Source of the DNA: Acanthochromis polyacanthus
Lineage: Eukaryota > Chordata > Actinopteri > Pomacentridae
DNA length: 64,000 nt
NCBI RefSeq assembly: GCF_021347895.1
Contig: NC_067132.1
Coordinates: forward strand, 30,205,257-30,269,256
Reading direction: 5' to 3'
Positions 23,793 to 35,310 of the stretch are shown here, one piece after another. Both the position numbers and the translations under genes were made by a program. The notes beneath the pieces were generated by a model. It saw nothing but the letters and a program-made list of their open reading frames with translations. It was not told the DNA's origin and ran no database searches. Position 1 is the first letter of the stretch. Each line of letters starts with the position of its first letter.

Positions 23793-23887
23793 CTGCAACA
23801 TCAGGTAAAGACCATGTTAGTGAGAGACTCAGACCTGCATCAGAAACACAGCGTTTGTCCCGTCTGTTACTAAGAAATAATAACTAA

Positions 23888-24352
23888 CCCTCCTGTTGTC
23901 TTCATTTATGGGCACCAAAAAATATTGTTTCCTTGTCTGAAAAAAAATCAGTCAAAAAAATCCCCAAATTTCTGAAAATTTGCAAAAACTTCAGGAAGAA
24001 AATTCCAATAATTCCTTAAAAGTTTCCCTTAAAATATATTTTGAAAAAATACATCAAATGTTGCAAAAAAATTCTTGTAAATATTTTTAAATAATTAGTA
24101 AAACTCTTCCAAAAAAATCCTAAAAACATCTAAAGTGATTAAACATATATCAGTAAAACTTCTAATAATTTCTTTCAGAACTTTCACAGAAAAATTTATT
24201 TTTTAATTCTTCTTTTTCCAGCAATAAATATTCAGAAATTTCCCAAAAATGTTGCAAATGTGGACATCAGAAGCTTCACTGTGAAAATATTTTTTTCTCC
24301 ACATTTTCAAACTTTGAAACGGGTTAATTTGACCCGCAGGACGACATGAGGG
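23888..24352. mobile_element. piggyBac-like MITE, 465 bp
   Basis: Ends CCCTCCTGTTGTC and GACGACATGAGGG with TTAA on the right (24353-24356) and a mutated CTAA on the left. TTAA targets and CCCT-type ends fit the piggyBac superfamily. It is the reverse orientation of the larger element at 26472-27655 and has one internal unit without the big hairpin. Confidence 0.65.
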
Positions 24353-24779
24353 TTAAACTGAACTACGATGCAATAAATGAATACAACAAGATTGACTTCA
24401 AATCAACAGAACCAGGACGTCTGTAAAAGTGAGTTTTTCGTACTTCAGGTCTTTTAGTCTGCACAGATTCTGATCTTTGATCTGATTCTTGAAACTTGAA
24501 GAGGTTTAGATTCCTTAATGTTTCTATTAATAGCTGGTAGATGTTTGACTGCTGGAATGTTTTGTTGCTGAAGTTTACACGGACTGAAAACTAGAAAACC
24601 CGGTATGTAGAACTTGAAGGTTCAAAGTTTTATTTCAGAGTTTTAAAACATTACAAACAGAGCATAGTGCTCCTCCAAGACTGTTCGTTCCTCAGTTTTG
24701 TATTCATAAATCATGGTAACATAGAATCTGGCCGTTTAATATAGATCCAAACACAAACTAGCTAAATAAAAAAACATCA

Positions 24780-25140
24780 CTTTGCACTGAGCTCAGGTGT
24801 GTGTTCTGCTGTGTACGTTATGTACGGATACCGAACTGTGTGACCTAAATATGCAGCGGACGGCAGGAGTTGATGCAGGTAACTGACACAGTGTTCACTT
24901 GTTGTCATGGTAACGGTAACGCCGTGTCGGCCGCTATGTCTCGCAATGGGAGATCCTTAACAAATCCGTGGATCTAGACTATAAGCTGCACCACTGCCGA
25001 GTCTAATCAGGTGGTCCTTGTGTCATTGCTGAGCGTCCCTGAAAATTTCGTCCAAATCCATTATTCTGTTTTTGAGTAATGTGGCGGACAGACGGACAGA
25101 CGGACGGACGGACAGACGGACGGACAGACGGACGTCACAT
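24780..25140 (+). repeat. Interspersed repeat ending in a GACG/GACA tract
   Basis: The words CAATGGGAGATCC, CCTGAAAATTTCGTCCAAAT and GTTTTTGAGTAATGTGGCGG followed by a GACAGACGGACG microsatellite (about 25082-25133) are a layout I know from dispersed fish repeats. I cannot name the family. Confidence 0.5.
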
Positions 25141-26467
25141 AACTCCACCAAGGAACACTATAACATATTAAAAACTAAAACATAATACTGCTTGTCTTTC
25201 AAAGATCTATTCTGCTGGATTCATGAGGCTTTATCAACAGAATTAGAATCTAATATTTCATTCATAGTTATTTGTATCCCATCAGAAGAACAACTCACAG
25301 ATTTATCTTTTTTTCATTGTTTATCTTCCATCTCTAAATGTCCTCGCTCATCCTCTGTTCAGTCGACTGTTCTCAGCCAATCGGCTGCTGTGGATCTCTA
25401 CCTGTCATTTAAAGCCCGTTCTACATGAACCAGTCCACATGACAGATGACTCATGGCGGTTCGTTGACTCTGACGTCTTGCTAACAGAAACAGTGTTTGT
25501 CGCTGTTTATGTTGATTTACATGAATTTAAAATGAATGAAGGTGAAAATCACAGATCAGCTGTGTCGCATTTTAAACGCCGTCCTGTTGTAATGAGCGCT
25601 GTTGTCGACTGTTTAAACTCATATATTTATCACAAATCTGTGTTTCTGTGATTCAGAACAAACTGCCCCTTTCTGCAGGTTTGATCACCTGGACCGGCCT
25701 TGTGATGTCGTTCTCTGCCAGAGAATTTCTCAAACAATGTTGCATTGTTTCCATCTCCTGCTACCAGCTTATCTGTAAGTTCAGAGTTTTTTTAAACACC
25801 CAAACCTGTTCCCTCCTGCTCTCATACAAGACTCAGCTGCTTGAACCTGAGTCTGTAACGAGGATTTATCAATTAATTCCAGTCGTCGTTTACTTGTACG
25901 TCAGCAGGAAACAAATACTTTCCAACACTAACAGTTATTTTTATATCTAAGTGCTCCCAAATATGCTTAGAAATGATGACAGAAAAGGATCAGATCTGTC
26001 AGCTGGTTAAAAATGAAGAAAAGTACAGGAGTTTATCTGCTCTAACATCTGACTGAGCCTGTTCCTGAAAGAGGAAGCCTTTTATAAATAGCTGATGACT
26101 GCTGTTAGGTGTAAACGTGCACAGCTCTGTCTACTGTGGATGTTTGATGCTGCACGTATTTAATAAGACTGATTTCTTCAAAGCTTTTTGATTGTAAAAA
26201 AGCCGCAAACAAAGCCGACACAAACATTTGAATTTATCTCTGTGATTTGTGCAGTTTTTTGTGCTGTATTTTCTTTTCTATACTTAATAATTTCACATAA
26301 TTCTGTGGATCAGAAGTGAGAAATATGGTCTTTCAACATCTAGTAGTCAATAATTTGCTTTTAGAACACAAACAAGAAACAGAAATGAAGTTTTTCATTG
26401 AAGTTGTGTGTAAATGTGCACAACTCTCTTTCACATTTATCCTGTTGTTGTTTGATGCTGAAGATAT
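25141..26467. other. Intron 1 of unit D, no gene
   Basis: Several open frames (25192-25950) have no motif. 25220-25360 is weakly homologous to intron 1 of unit A (about 4090-4250), consistent with being intron between the signal exon at 27.9 kb and the V exon at 23.8 kb. Confidence 0.5.
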
Positions 26468-26628
26468 TTAACCCTCATGTCGTCCTGCAGGTGAAACTGA
26501 CCTGTTTTAAAGTTTGAAAATGTGAGGAAAAATAATATTTTCCCAGTGAAACTTCTGATGTCCACATTTTCAACATTTTTGGGAAATATTTGAACATTTT
26601 TGGTGGAAAAAAAGAAATGCTAAAAATG

Positions 26629-26720
26629 TTTTCTTTAAGAACATTCACATAAAAATCAACCAAAATCCAGCGAAATTCACTGGATTTTGGTTGATTTTTA
26701 TGTGGATGTTCTAAAAGAAA
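26629..26720. repeat. Hairpin 1 of the MITE
   Basis: Inverted repeat with arm words ATAAAAATCAACCAAAATCC and GGATTTTGGTTGATTTTTAT, slightly mismatched. Confidence 0.85.
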
Positions 26721-26956
26721 ACAGAAGTTTTACTGACATATATGGAATCACTTTAGATATTTTTAGGATTTTTTGGGAGATTTTACTAATTTTTTGAAAA
26801 TATTTATAAGAGTTTTCTTCCCAAATTTGGGGGATTTTTAAAATATAACTTTTAAGGAATTATTGGATTTTTCTTCCTGATTGTTTTGCAAATTTCCAGA
26901 AATCTGGGGAATTTTTGAACATTTTTTTGGTGGAAAAAAAAGACAAATGTTAAAAA

Positions 26957-27054
26957 TGTTTTCTTTAAGAACATTCACATAAAAATCAACCAAAATCCAG
27001 CAAATTTCGCTGGATTTTGGTTGATTTTTATGTGAATGTTCTTAAAGAAAATAT
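26957..27054. repeat. Hairpin 2 of the MITE
   Basis: Same inverted repeat as hairpin 1, nearly perfect. Confidence 0.85.
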
Positions 27055-27283
27055 TAGAAGTTTTACTGACATATATGGAATCACTTTAGATATTTTTAGG
27101 ATTTTTTGGGAGATTTTACTAATTTTTTGAAAAATATTTATAAGAGTTTTCTTCCCAAATTTGGGGGATTTTTAAAATATAACTTTTAAGGAATTATTGG
27201 AATTTTCTTCCTGATTGTTTTGCAAATTTTCAGAAATTTGGGGAATTTTTGAACATTTTTGGGTGGAAAAAAAAGTTAAAAAC

Positions 27284-27379
27284 GTTTTCTTTAAGAACAT
27301 TCACATAAAAATCAACCAAAATCCAGCGAATTTCGCTGGATTTTGGTTGATTTTTATGTGAATGTTCTTAAAGAAAATA
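27284..27379. repeat. Hairpin 3 of the MITE
   Basis: Same inverted repeat, essentially perfect over about 46 bases per arm. Confidence 0.85.
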
Positions 27380-27894
27380 TTAGAAGTTTTACTGATATAT
27401 AAAGAATCATTTTAGATATTTTTAGGATTTTTTTGGAAGACTTTGCAAATTTTTTTGAAAATATTTACAAGAATTTTCTTCCCAGATTTGGGGGATTTTT
27501 TTTAAATAAAACTTTTAAGGAATTATTGAATTTTTTTTCCTGAATGTTTTGCAAATTTTTAGAAATTTGGGGAATTTTTTTGCTGATTTTTTTGGATTTT
27601 TTTTTAGACAAGGAAACAATATTTTTGGTGCCTGTAAATGAAGACATCAGGAGGGTTAAGACACTCGGAGCAAAGATTAAAGTCATTCAGTCAGTGTAAA
27701 GCGGGTTTTTATATCTCTTTACACATTAAAGCTTCTCGTTTTGGCAAAAATGTGTAAAGAGATTTGTAAAATAAGCGACATAGCAGATTTTAAAGAGAGA
27801 ATAAACTGCTGTATCAGAAACCAGATCAAATACTGTGAAGGGAAAGCTGAACCTGAACCGAGGTTCTGTTATCGTACCGGCAGCTTTCACTCAC

Positions 27895-27952
27895 CTCCTC
27901 TGGACACGCTCAGCTTCCACACAAACATCAGCAAAAACACGAGAAGCTTCAT
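27895..27952 (-). CDS. Signal-peptide exon of unit D
   Basis: 58 bases, MKLLVFLLMFVWKLSVSRG then a perfect donor (GAG|GTGAGTG), the same length and phase as the first exons of units A and B. The next compatible exon on the minus strand is the unit D V exon at 23792, 4.1 kb away across two MITEs. Confidence 0.75.
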
Positions 27953-29562
27953 CCTGATCGTAGTTCCTGCTTCATATCTTGTTGCAGAGCAGATGTGGAC
28001 GGTGAAGTCTGATCTCCTGGTCTGTAATCGTAGAGCCCTGTATCGGGATGTAATGAGAAAAATGCAGAGGAAGAATAAGTAGCTGAAGTCTGCTGGAGGA
28101 GGAGGAGGAGGTGTCTAAATGGTTTACATTCCTGTCACACCTCATCATACCTTTGTGAACTGGAGATAAACTGAGATAAACACAGATCGCTTCATTTCTC
28201 ACGGTTTGTGTTCTGTAAAGTTTCTGACTGTCAGATTTTCCAACAGTCTATAAAAGGTTAGACATGGAGAAGTTTAGTTTGTGGTTTTTTTTTTGCTTTT
28301 TGTTGTTTTTGCATTTTTTGTGGTCGCACTAAACTGGTCGAACAGATCTGGAAGCTTTTTCTCTTGTTTTGCTTGTGTTTTTTTGTAATGTTTCATCTTG
28401 TTTTTGTTGGGTTTTTTGTTTTGTTTTTTAATTAAAATGCTAGATCAGATTAGACTGAATGTGGAACCTGAACTAAAATGACTCTGACACCCTGATCTAT
28501 GAAGAAGATAAAAGCTGCTTCACATTGATATAGAGCTGATGGACACAATGCTGCATCAGTAATTTTAATATATTAACAGAATCTGGAGCCTCTCTGAATA
28601 ACAATGTCTGTGTAATTTTAAAATATATTTAAATATAATCTATAGAAAAGCAGCATGCTTAGAAGGTAATTTAATGATAAAAAAAGCTACTTTTGTCATT
28701 TTTTTATTAATACAAGCTTGTTAGTTGTGCTTAAGATCAACTTTATTCTCAATACTTGCTTCAGCTGCAACATAAATATTTAATAACTTATACAGAACAT
28801 GCTGTTGTTTTGCAAATGAATTTGGATTAGACGGGTCTTTGAAAAACTATATTTTAGCTTTATTATCATTGATATTTAAATTCCTGACATAATTGTTTTA
28901 ACACAAATAGCATTTAGCATCAGTTCTTTACTGCTGGTAACTGATAATAGTGTAGAATTGATCAGAAGTCTATAATTTTTAATATCATCGATGTACATGA
29001 AGGACGTCTCTAAAGTCCTGCTCACATGTTACAGAATAAAGACTGATGGATAAACTTCATTTCATAGTAACAGTAAAAACAGTTTGTATGTGTTCTAGTT
29101 AAAAGAAGCTTATTGTGAAAATGTTGCTTCAATCTACGTCTGAACTATTTCTTTTGATTTCCTCAGACCTGCAGAATAATTTCAGTTGTTTAAAGATTAG
29201 AAAAAATCACTGTCAACCAAGAAAAGAGCTAAAATGAAAACTGAATGTAGACTTCATTCCTCTGCTTCACCCTCCACGTTCTGAAACCAGATATTCTACA
29301 TAAAGTTCATTTAAGAGGATAAAAAAAAACTTCAAAAAGTGACAGCATCCAGAGTTCACAGAGAAACACTGAAGTTCAATCATGTTGGTTGTTAAAGCTG
29401 GAGGGCAGCAGCAGGGGGCGCTGTTGGAGCGTTTTCCATCAGTGTATTCAGGATGAAAGTCTGTGAACAGGGTCTGTCTGAAAGACTATTTAGTGGAGTG
29501 CTGAAAGTTACGAGGTGAGCTTGAACGCATCATCACGTGAACGGCACAGGAGCAGGATCCAG
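27953..29562. other. Upstream flank of unit D, no gene
   Basis: No exon or known repeat is recognised. T-rich near 28290-28420. TTCCTGCTTCAT directly upstream of the signal exon is shared with units A and B. Confidence 0.45.
29407..29423 (+). promoter_or_regulatory. Strong CTCF-like motif
   Basis: CAGCAGGGGGCGCTG is a near-ideal CTCF core. It lies between the Ig receptor cluster and the NLR genes. Confidence 0.4.
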
Positions 29563-29721
29563 CGTGCTGCTCAGTGTTTTTTTTTTTTTTTATTGTAAAT
29601 GTCATATATGAACATACAAACTCTCGTAGAGGACAGTGCAAACACGCTAGGGGGCGTCAAAGTCATTATGTCCAGGCAAATGACAACAACATAATGTGGA
29701 GCATGTTTTAAAGTCACAACA

Positions 29722-32700
29722 TTAGAAAAGCAACAGCTTAGAAATACTTTGGCTGGTGATTCTAGCAGTTTTCCAATTTTTTAAAGTTATTAAAGAGCAA
29801 TAATACATTTTAAATTCATTCAAAAAACAGGGAAATGAGGGAGTATTACCCCTCCACTTACAACAGTGAATATGATATTTAGCTAACAATAATACAATAT
29901 TTAGGACCATAGAAGATGAAGATGCCAAATTGTCCATGTACAAAAGTATATGTGATACTTCCAAAGGGGGAATACTCAATTTAAGGTTAATCCAGTTTCT
30001 GACATCTTTCCAAAAGTCTTGAGAATAACGACATTCATAAAACAAGTGACAAACAGTTTCTTCCTCTTGTTTACAGAAAGTACATGGGTCTACCTCAAAT
30101 TTAAACCTTCTTTTAAGCAAATGGCCCACAGGATATATATTGTTAATAATTTTGAAGTGAGTCTCTTTCACTTTTGGAGATACTGGCCACTTCAGAAATG
30201 AAGAATGAGCCTTAATTTGGATAGATTGATTATCGGAAATATCCAACGACTTAAAAGAAGGTCTATCATAGTCGTGGTAAATCAAATGTCTTAAAGCTTC
30301 GTTGAAGTGCCTATTATTGGATTTGTAATCAATTAAATTACAGTTATTTATTTTTAAATTGGGTAGTGAAATAGTAACTTGGGAATACAATATGATATTT
30401 TTAATAAGTTGAATTAAGGGCTGTGGGATTGCTTTACACACCTTCTGAAAAACTCTGTGGTCACAACTGAAGTTGTATTTTGTCAGAAAGGCTGGGAAAT
30501 TTAATAAATCACCATTGACATCTAGTAAATCATTCACAAAAATAATGTTTTTGTTATACCAATCTTGCAAAAATAAAGATTTTCTACATGTTACAATGGT
30601 TCGGTTATTCCATAAAGTTGAATTATGAGGAGAAAAGTTGTGGTTAAAGATCAGTTTCCAAAATTGAATTATTTGTTTATGGAACTTTGATAGACTGATT
30701 GGAATTTTGGTTATTTCAAAGTCGCATTTCAAGAAAAATTCAATTCCACCTATTTTTTTGAACAATGAATTTGGGATGTGGAACCACATAGAGTCTTTAT
30801 GCATCATGAAGGATTTTAACCATTTCATTTTTATAGTGCCAACCATGGCTTCGAAGTCTAACGCTTTAATTCCTCCTTCATCAAAGCTCTTTACGAGTTG
30901 TGACTTTTTCAAATAATGTGTTTTGTTTTTCCACAGAAACTGAAAGATTATAGAGTTAGCTTTCTTAATACTTTGTGGTGAAATAAACATTGAGTGACAA
31001 GGATAAATAACTTTCGAAACACCTTCGGCTTTAGTTAATAGGTTTCTGCCGAATATAGTCAAATCTCTTGTTAACCAATGACTAAGCCCTTTCCTCATGT
31101 CCGCTAACCGATCAGTAACATTAATATCTTCTCTTCTTATAGCATTTTTGGAAATCACAATACCCAAATATTTGACTTCATCAACGACCTTTATTGATGA
31201 AATATTGTTATGTTGACAAGTATGTATAGGAAGAATTTCACATTTTTTTATATTAAGCATTAAGCCTGAAGCTTTAGAGAATGAAGAAATCAAGTGGAGA
31301 GCATTTCCAATCATAACGCTGTCTTTAAGAAATAATACTGTATCGTCAGCGAATTGACTTATTTTATATTCCCTATCAAAAACATGAATTCCTTTTATTG
31401 TTGGGTTGTTCATAATTGAGATAGATAGAAAATGTGTTGCTAAAATGAAGAGTTTAGGGGATATTGGGCAGCCTTGGCGGATACCACGTTGCACTTTAAA
31501 CCTATTGGTGAGTCCTCCGGGGTTAAGAGAAACTGCGCTATATATGTCATTGTAGAACATTTTAATAATGCCGCAGAAATGATCACCGAATCCCATAATT
31601 TGCAAAACTTTATTCAAAAAGGGATGCTCCAGCGTATCAAACGCCTTGTAGAAATCTAAAAATAGTATTAAAGTGTCATGGTCCACAAATTCACTATAAT
31701 CTAATAAGTCGAAAATAAGTCTAATGTGATTGTGGATGCTTCTCCCTTTAATGAATGCAGACTGACATTCGTTCATAATTTTATCAAGACCTTTGTTTAA
31801 ACGCTCAGCAAATACAAGAGCTAAGATTTTATAGTCATTGCATAATAGAGTTATAGGACGCCAATTATCTAAATGTTGAATCTCCTTGTTTGGTTTTGGA
31901 ATTAGTGTAATTATTCCTTGTTTCATACTGTTGGAGAGGCTACCGTTAGAAATACATTCTATAAAGACTTTGTGTAACAATATTTTTAGATCTTGCCAGA
32001 AAAACCTATAAAATTCTGTAGTAAGGCCATCAATGCCCGGTGATTTACCCAAAGACATTTTTGAAATGGCTTTGTCCATCTCCTCAATACTCAAAGGCTC
32101 ATCTAAGGATTGTTTGAAAGTTGTATCAATTTTCTGAATATAATTTTGTAAACCATCTATATATGTTTGGCTTTCAGGATCCAAATAATTAGATTTATAT
32201 AAATTAGAGTAAAAACTATAAATTTCATTATTTATTAGATCAAGATCTTCAGTAACAAGTCCATTAATATGAAGTTTGCTAATTTTCTTTTTAATTGTCT
32301 ATGTTTTTCCAAATTAAAGAAATAAGATGTATTTTTTTCCCCCTCCTCTAACCAGTGAGCACGTGATCGAACAAATGCACCTTTAGCTTTTTCTATGTAT
32401 AAAGTGTCTAGTTCAGATTGCAATTTGTTCAGTTCATTTCTCTCATCATTCGAAAGCTGAGGATTCCCTGAAGTATTGTTTATTTTGTTTATAATGTCAA
32501 GCTGCCTTTGTTTTTTAAGTTTTGTTAAGTATTTGCCAGTTTGAATGGCAAGTTCTTTTACCTTGAATTTTAACCATTCCCATTTACTTACTGTCAACAT
32601 ATCTAAAGCATGGATTTCCCCTATCAATTGTTTGACTTTTATACAAAAATAGGAGTTATTTAAAAGGGTATTGTTAAATTTCCAAACTCGAGTTAATCCA

Positions 32701-33449
32701 TATTTATGGTTAGAGAAAAGCAATGATAGTGAAATAGTACAATGGTCGGTCAACGGCGATGCCGAAATAGTGCATTCATTAATGAGATTGATTAGAGGCA
32801 TTGATGTTAGCCAGAAGTCAATCCTTGAGCCTTGACCATTTCCAGATGCATTAAACCAAGAAAATTGTGAAGTTCCAGGATTTTTTACCCTCCAGTAGTC
32901 AACCAAATTTCCCTCATTCATTAGAGTAGTAAATAAATCGTCAAATTTGTGGCACTGAGCTCTAGGTGGGTTCCTGTCCAACCACAAATCAGGTGCTAGA
33001 TTAAAGTCGCCCCCAACAATAATTCTATCAGTAGAGTAAGATTTTCTGAGATCGTTGATTTGTTTGCATAAATCTGTGATTAACTCTTTGTTTCTGGTTC
33101 TTTCATTGTACCCATAAACACACATCAAGACGTATATGTTATTGTCAATTTCAACTATTACCGTCACCCAATGACCATTTATATCACTAACATGTTTGAT
33201 AACTTTTCCAGGGAATCTATTGAACAGTATCATTACACCAGCAGAATGTGAAGTACCATGACTAACATAAATAGAGTCACCCCATTGTAACTTCCAAAAA
33301 TTCACATCTTCCTCATTGGAGTGGGTCTCCTGCAGAAATATACAGTTTGCTTTTTGCTCCTTACTAAATAAAAAGATAGCCTTGCGTTTGACAATATTTT
33401 TAAGCCCCCTAGCGTTTAATGAAAGAAAAGATAACATACCTGATAACAA
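29722..33449 (-). pseudogene. L1 ORF2: endonuclease-reverse transcriptase with one frameshift
   Basis: 33449-32235 holds the endonuclease: LNARGL, FLQETHS, GGDFNLAPD, SRIDFWL and LTDHC, all in order. The frame then shifts near an A-rich stretch at about 32285-32300. The second frame (to 29722) holds the reverse transcriptase: KSPGIDGLTTEFY, FLDFYKAFDT, GIRQGCPISPKLF and the catalytic QFADDTVLFL, and a Cys-rich C-terminus (CTFCKQEEETVCHLFYEC). The two frames together would be about 1240 residues, the usual L1 ORF2 size. All catalytic motifs are intact, so only this indel seems to disable it. Confidence 0.85.
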
Positions 33450-33570
33450 AGATAAAGCGCAAGAACCATCAGATGCGCAGGAATGAAACAGTCAGTGTCC
33501 CTTCTGTCCATATTTAGGTGCATTTCACTTTCCGGGATTTAAATGTCAATTAGAGATGAATATCGTCAAC

Positions 33571-34398
33571 TCACTCTGGCGGCGGGTCCACACGTCTACC
33601 GTCAATCATTGCATATCCTTCCAGTAGATAAGCTTTTAGATTCCTCTTCTTGGCCTCTTGAACCAGCGGGTACAGTTTGGCGCGAGCTTCTCTATCTTCC
33701 TTGATGTAATCCTTCTTGAAGTAAATGTGCAGGTCCTGGCAGACACGAGCTTCACGGGACTTGCTCCAAACTTCTTCTTTAACCGTTCTGAGCCCAAACT
33801 GGATGATAATAGATCGTGGACGTCCATTGAAGGTTGCAGGTGTGCTCTTCTTGCCCAGACGGTGTACCGTGTCCACAGAATCTCGAAGTTTCTCCGCCGA
33901 CATGGGCACCACTCTGGTCAGAATCCCAATAACAAGCTCTCTGGTATCTTCGCCGTCTTTCTCGGCCAAACCATTCAACCTCAAGTTCCAACGTCGTTTG
34001 TATCTGGCTTGTTCAAGGACAGCTTCTCTCAGGGATTTATTTTCAGCTTGAAGTGACTCCATTTTCTTTTGTAACTCGCCGATACCTCGCTCGTTTACCT
34101 TGATGGCTTCGGTGTTAGCTTCAATCTTTGTTTCAAACTTTCTCAGGAGTTCAGTTTGAGCATCTAGCTTGTCGATTTGTCTGTCCATTTTTCCAGTGAG
34201 CTCAAAAACCGCTTTTAAAATGGAATCCATTGTCTCATCCGGGGACTTTTTCTTCATTTTTTTCGGGTTTGGTGCTTTGATAGGCGTGTGATTCAGGTTG
34301 ATTGTCTTTTCTTTCTGTTCTTCAACTTCAATCTCCTCCAAAAAGACATCATCCCCAGCTACCGCGCCAGAGGAAGAGTCGTAAGTGTGGTCTTCCAT
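33571..34398 (-). CDS. L1 ORF1 protein, 275 residues
   Basis: Starts MEDHTYDSSSGAV. Residues about 60-130 form a coiled coil with heptad Leu/Ile (TGKMDRQIDKLDAQTELL; IGELQKKMESLQAENKSL). An RRM-like core follows (YKRRWNLRLNGLAEK, then RPRSIIIQF) and a basic C-terminal domain. ORF1p of L1 binds element RNA and trimerises; here the frame is unbroken and ends normally. The gap to ORF2 is about 120 bases. Confidence 0.85.
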   Translation of the reverse strand: MEDHTYDSSSGAVAGDDVFLEEIEVEEQKEKTINLNHTPIKAPNPKKMKKKSPDETMDSILKAVFELTGKMDRQIDKLDAQTELLRKFETKIEANTEAIKVNERGIGELQKKMESLQAENKSLREAVLEQARYKRRWNLRLNGLAEKDGEDTRELVIGILTRVVPMSAEKLRDSVDTVHRLGKKSTPATFNGRPRSIIIQFGLRTVKEEVWSKSREARVCQDLHIYFKKDYIKEDREARAKLYPLVQEAKKRNLKAYLLEGYAMIDGRRVDPPPE

Positions 34399-34621
34399 AG
34401 CTAACTGCTAGTTAGCTTCCAATTCACCTCTGTAACACGACAGTCAGAGTATTCTTTTGTATAAAATGCAAAATGTGGTCAATAACAAGGACGATGATCT
34501 TGCTAATGGTTATGAAATGCACAAAAAGTCAGTTCAAAGGACAGAATAAAAGTTTGTGCGCCGCTGCCTGCAAAAGCGTAGTGTTCACTCCGCCATCTTG
34601 GATCCTCCGTGCTGCTCAGTG

Positions 34622-34790
34622 TAGTGATGGTGAAATCGAAGCTTCATGAAGCAATGAACCACTTTGACACATCTGCTTCAAGAATGACACGTTGCTTCGA
34701 AGCATTTGACACAATCAGAAGAGTGACATCTGCTGGTCCTGTGTCAGAACTGCATCTAAGTGGAAAAAACTGAAAAAGCCTCAGGACTGC
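34622..34790 (+). mobile_element. hAT-like end, same family as 7554-8591
   Basis: TAGTGATGGTGAAATCGAAG and AGCTTCATGAAGCAATGAAC match the start of the hAT at 7554. The far end was not located; similarity to that element interior may continue to about 35110. The L1 target duplication ends exactly at its first base. Confidence 0.55.
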
Positions 34791-35159
34791 TTGTCTCACA
34801 CTACTTTGTACTTGCAATAAATGTTTTAAAACGTTATATATGTATGTTTGTGTTTATATATGTATAGTGTGTTTCTATGAATAAATGTGTGTTGTGTATG
34901 TGTGAATCTGTGTGTATGAGTGAATCTATGCATATGTATCTGTGTGTTATTTAATGTATGAAATGCAACTAGATATATCTAAACTAAATTCTAACTAAAT
35001 GTATACTCTCCCTAACTTCTCTCAAAATGACAAATGGTAAATGCACTAGCGTGATCTCCTCCTCTCAAAAAACCACAATTTGAGGAGTGAATCAGACCCC
35101 TATGCCTTTTAAGACCTGGACAGATTGAAATGTCCCACCCAGAGCCTTAGAGATAGTAA

Positions 35160-35303
35160 GAGTTGTGACACTCCCATAGGGTGCCGTTGTACGCTTTCTT
35201 CCGGTCTACTTCCGGGTTGTGGAGGCTTGTTTAGTTCCAAGCACCGCTTCTACAGTGACAGCCACCGTTCATTTGCACTGCAGGTCGTTGAGTACATGTG
35301 GAG
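35160..35303 (+). promoter_or_regulatory. Promoter-like block with possible non-coding first exon
   Basis: Two ETS-type words (TTCTTCCGG, ACTTCCGGG at 35195-35218) sit in an otherwise CpG-poor area, followed by about 85 bases and a strong splice donor (GTGGAG|GTAAGT at 35303). Such a layout is common at TATA-less promoters. It may be a distant first exon for the NLR gene downstream or a separate non-coding transcript. Confidence 0.35.
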
Positions 35304-35310
35304 GTAAGTT

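Larger units (their letters stand above)
26472..27655. mobile_element. piggyBac-like MITE, 1184 bp, with three internal repeat units
   Basis: TTAA flanks both sides (26468-26471 and 27656-27659). Ends CCCTCATGTCGTCCTGC and GAAGACATCAGGAGGG. Inside are three tandem units of about 325-335 bp. Each contains a near-perfect inverted repeat, centres near 26675, 27005 and 27331; the third has arms of about 46 bases around a tiny loop. Confidence 0.75.
29577..34607 (-). mobile_element. Full-length L1-type LINE, 5.03 kb
   Basis: The 14-bp target duplication CGTGCTGCTCAGTG lies at 29563-29576 and 34608-34621. The 5' end reads GGAGGATCCAAGATGGCGG, typical for L1. ORF1 (34398-33571) and ORF2 (33449-29722, one frameshift) follow, then a 3' UTR and a poly(A) (T run at 29577). 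Few other breaks suggest a young insertion. Confidence 0.9.

Noticed and set aside
25082..25133. Regular short repeats that could suggest a CRISPR-like array
   Set aside because: A simple GACG/GACA microsatellite with no spacers, in a vertebrate genome.
25192..25950. Three consecutive open frames suggesting a small multi-exon gene
   Set aside because: No domain, no clear splice sites, and partial homology to receptor intron 1.
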